Source: JACMLD01 sp038229695
GTDB lineage: Bacteria > Bacteroidota > Bacteroidia > Chitinophagales > Chitinophagaceae
Direction of reading: 5' to 3'
DNA length: 24,218 nt
Assembly (NCBI GenBank): GCA_038229695.1
Contig: JBBROE010000061.1
Span: 1 to 24,218, forward strand
Below are positions 23,259 to 24,218 of the stretch, piece after piece (position 1 is the stretch's first letter; the number at the start of each line of letters is the position of its first letter). Below the pieces are notes generated by a model. That model made no database searches. It saw only the letters and a list, made by a program, of their open reading frames with translations, and was not told where the DNA came from. Made by a program: the position numbers and the translations under genes.

Positions 23259-23660
23259 ATGACAAACATTGAACATATCGGTATTGCCGTAAAAGATTTA
23301 ACGGCTGCGATTCCTGTTTACGAAGCGATGCTGAATAGCCTGTGTTATAAGACGGAAGTGGTAGCGGGGGAGAAAGTAAACACCGCTTTTTTCAGGGTCG
23401 GTTCATCAAAAATTGAGTTGCTTGAAAGTTCAGGAGTAGATGGGGTGATAGCCAATTTTATTGCTAAAAAAGGAGAAGGCATTCACCACATCGCTTTCGA
23501 GGTAGACGATATTTTGGCGGAAATGGAAAGACTTAAAAAGGCTGGGTTCCGGCTGTTGCATGAACAGCCTGTACCCGGGGCGGATAATAAAATGGTGTGT
23601 TTCCTCCATCCCAAATCATCCCATGGTGTGCTGGTGGAACTGTGCATGGAGCGCAAATAA
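23259..23660 (+). CDS. mce: Methylmalonyl-CoA epimerase
   Basis: The protein is a VOC-superfamily metalloenzyme that interconverts (R)- and (S)-methylmalonyl-CoA in the propionyl-CoA/succinyl-CoA route. I start at ATG 23259 (MTNIEHIGIAVKDLTAAI), the usual N-terminus; ATG 23253 adds two residues, and a TTG at 23184 would add 25 that do not fit. Likely metal ligands are the His in IEHIGIAVKD (H6), the Glu in SSKIELLES, the His in GIHHIAFEVDD, and the Glu in GVLVELC, in the order expected of the family. The 133-residue length is normal. TATTTTTA at 23191-23198 could be the -7 element for this gene. It is divergent from the desulfurase gene. The B12-binding mutase subunit at 14664-15104 would act in the same pathway. 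Confidence 0.94.
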   Translation: MTNIEHIGIAVKDLTAAIPVYEAMLNSLCYKTEVVAGEKVNTAFFRVGSSKIELLESSGVDGVIANFIAKKGEGIHHIAFEVDDILAEMERLKKAGFRLLHEQPVPGADNKMVCFLHPKSSHGVLVELCMERK

Positions 23661-23662
23661 AA

Positions 23663-23680
23663 AAAGCCCCGACGGGCTTT
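23663..23680 (-). terminator. Rho-independent terminator of the T9SS-tail gene
   Basis: AAAGCCC (23663-23669) and GGGCTTT (23674-23680) form a 7-bp stem with a 4-base loop. Read on the minus strand the hairpin is followed by a run of T, as expected for termination of the gene ending at 23710. It also sits directly after the epimerase stop codon (23658-23660) and may stop that transcript too. Confidence 0.75.
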
Positions 23681-23709
23681 GAGCTGTTGCTGGAAAGGGG
23701 GAATAAAAC

Positions 23710-24218
23710 CTAGAGCAATATTTTAGCAGAAGCCATCCATCCTTTGGCATCAGTCACCTGTACGATGTAGATGCCGGTATTAACGTTGAGGTTGCTGAGG
23801 CTGATTTTACCAGTGGCATTGGCATAAGTCTGCTGCAGTAAGGCCTGGCCGTTGCTGCTGTATACGGTGATGTGCACATTGCTTTTGACGGTGTTACCCA
23901 AGTCTACATGAACATTCTTGTCGGCGGCATAAATTTTAGCTGTTGTGTTCAGCTGGCTGCTGATTGTTTTCACGACAGAGAAAGAATAGTTGCCATCGTG
24001 ATCCACCTGGCGAATGCGGTAATACGCACCGGTAGCGGTCATGTTATGGTCAACCACTTTATAATTCGCGGCGGTATTGGCATTGCCTGCACCCATTACT
24101 ACGGAGATAACGGTCCAGTTGCTGCCATCAAAGCTGCGCTGTACTTCGAAGTTGTTGTTATTGAATTCCTGTGACGTGCTCCAGGTAAGAGTGATATCGG
24201 AACCATTGGCGGTAGCAG
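23710..24218 (-). CDS. C-terminal part of a T9SS-sorted secreted protein (5' end outside window)
   Basis: The reverse frame is open from the right edge to TAG at 23710-23712, giving about 168 residues of a larger protein. The visible part has a fibronectin-III-like stretch (DITLTWSTSQEFNNNNFEVQ, then GAYYRIRQVDHDGNYSFS). It ends with a type A type IX secretion signal domain of about 75 residues (KNVHVDLGN ... VHITVYSSNGQALLQQ ... NVNTGIYIVQVTD ... ASAKILL). In Bacteroidota this domain directs the protein across the outer membrane and is normally removed there, leaving the cargo secreted or LPS-anchored. The cargo itself lies outside the window, so its role is unknown. An ATG at 24096 is internal and not the true start. 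Confidence 0.93.
   Translation of the reverse strand, partial: ATANGSDITLTWSTSQEFNNNNFEVQRSFDGSNWTVISVVMGAGNANTAANYKVVDHNMTATGAYYRIRQVDHDGNYSFSVVKTISSQLNTTAKIYAADKNVHVDLGNTVKSNVHITVYSSNGQALLQQTYANATGKISLSNLNVNTGIYIVQVTDAKGWMASAKILL

Noticed and set aside
23872..24174. 100-codon plus-strand frame at the right end
   Set aside because: It is antisense to the T9SS-tail gene, whose C-terminal motifs are clear.

Overview
The window looks like a chromosomal segment of a moderately GC-rich member of the Bacteroidota, most likely the Chitinophagaceae. The signs are a type IX secretion C-terminal tail at the right edge, secreted GH29/GH30 enzymes, a FtsX/MacB-type permease of the kind common in this phylum, weak Shine-Dalgarno signals, and Sec/Tat leaders. 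The assignment rests on gene content alone; no 16S or marker search was possible.

Layout. (1) 1-1371, minus: class II fumarase (fumC), cut by the left edge. (2) 1580-13827, plus: seven closely spaced genes that form one probable operon. They encode GH30 glycosidase, GH29 alpha-L-fucosidase, a large secreted three-domain protein that looks like an unclassified retaining glycosidase, a 'Planctomycete-type' cytochrome protein (PSCyt1-DUF1549-CBM6-like-DUF1553), a Tat-exported DUF1501 lipoprotein, a Tat-exported sugar isomerase/epimerase-like TIM barrel, and a membrane DUF2231-cytochrome c-leucine-rich-repeat fusion. (3) 13860-16702, minus: enoyl-CoA hydratase family protein, free-standing B12-binding mutase subunit, and a GT39/ArnT-like membrane glycosyltransferase. 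(4) 16703-17162: a long gene-free stretch, then an AT-richer ABC permease (17163-19568). (5) 19662-23146, minus: gltX, a gene-free stretch with two identical hairpins, then a HesB/IscA-type protein and a cysteine desulfurase. (6) 23259-23660, plus: methylmalonyl-CoA epimerase. (7) 23710-24218, minus: the C-terminus of a T9SS-secreted protein, cut by the right edge.

How the genes work together. The operon at 1580-13827 is the most interesting part. The three exported glycosidase-type proteins would trim a fucose-containing glycan outside the cytoplasm. The four genes after them bring two proteins with c-type heme motifs, a DUF1501 partner and a periplasmic isomerase-like protein. This suggests an extracytoplasmic redox step acting on a carbohydrate, with electrons passed to a membrane heme protein. 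It is an inference from domains and gene order; no SusC/SusD pair, sulfatase or regulator is visible in the window.

The remaining genes are mostly housekeeping: the TCA cycle (fumC), acyl-CoA/propionyl-CoA metabolism (hydratase, B12 subunit, epimerase), tRNA charging (gltX) and Fe-S assembly (desulfurase plus A-type carrier).
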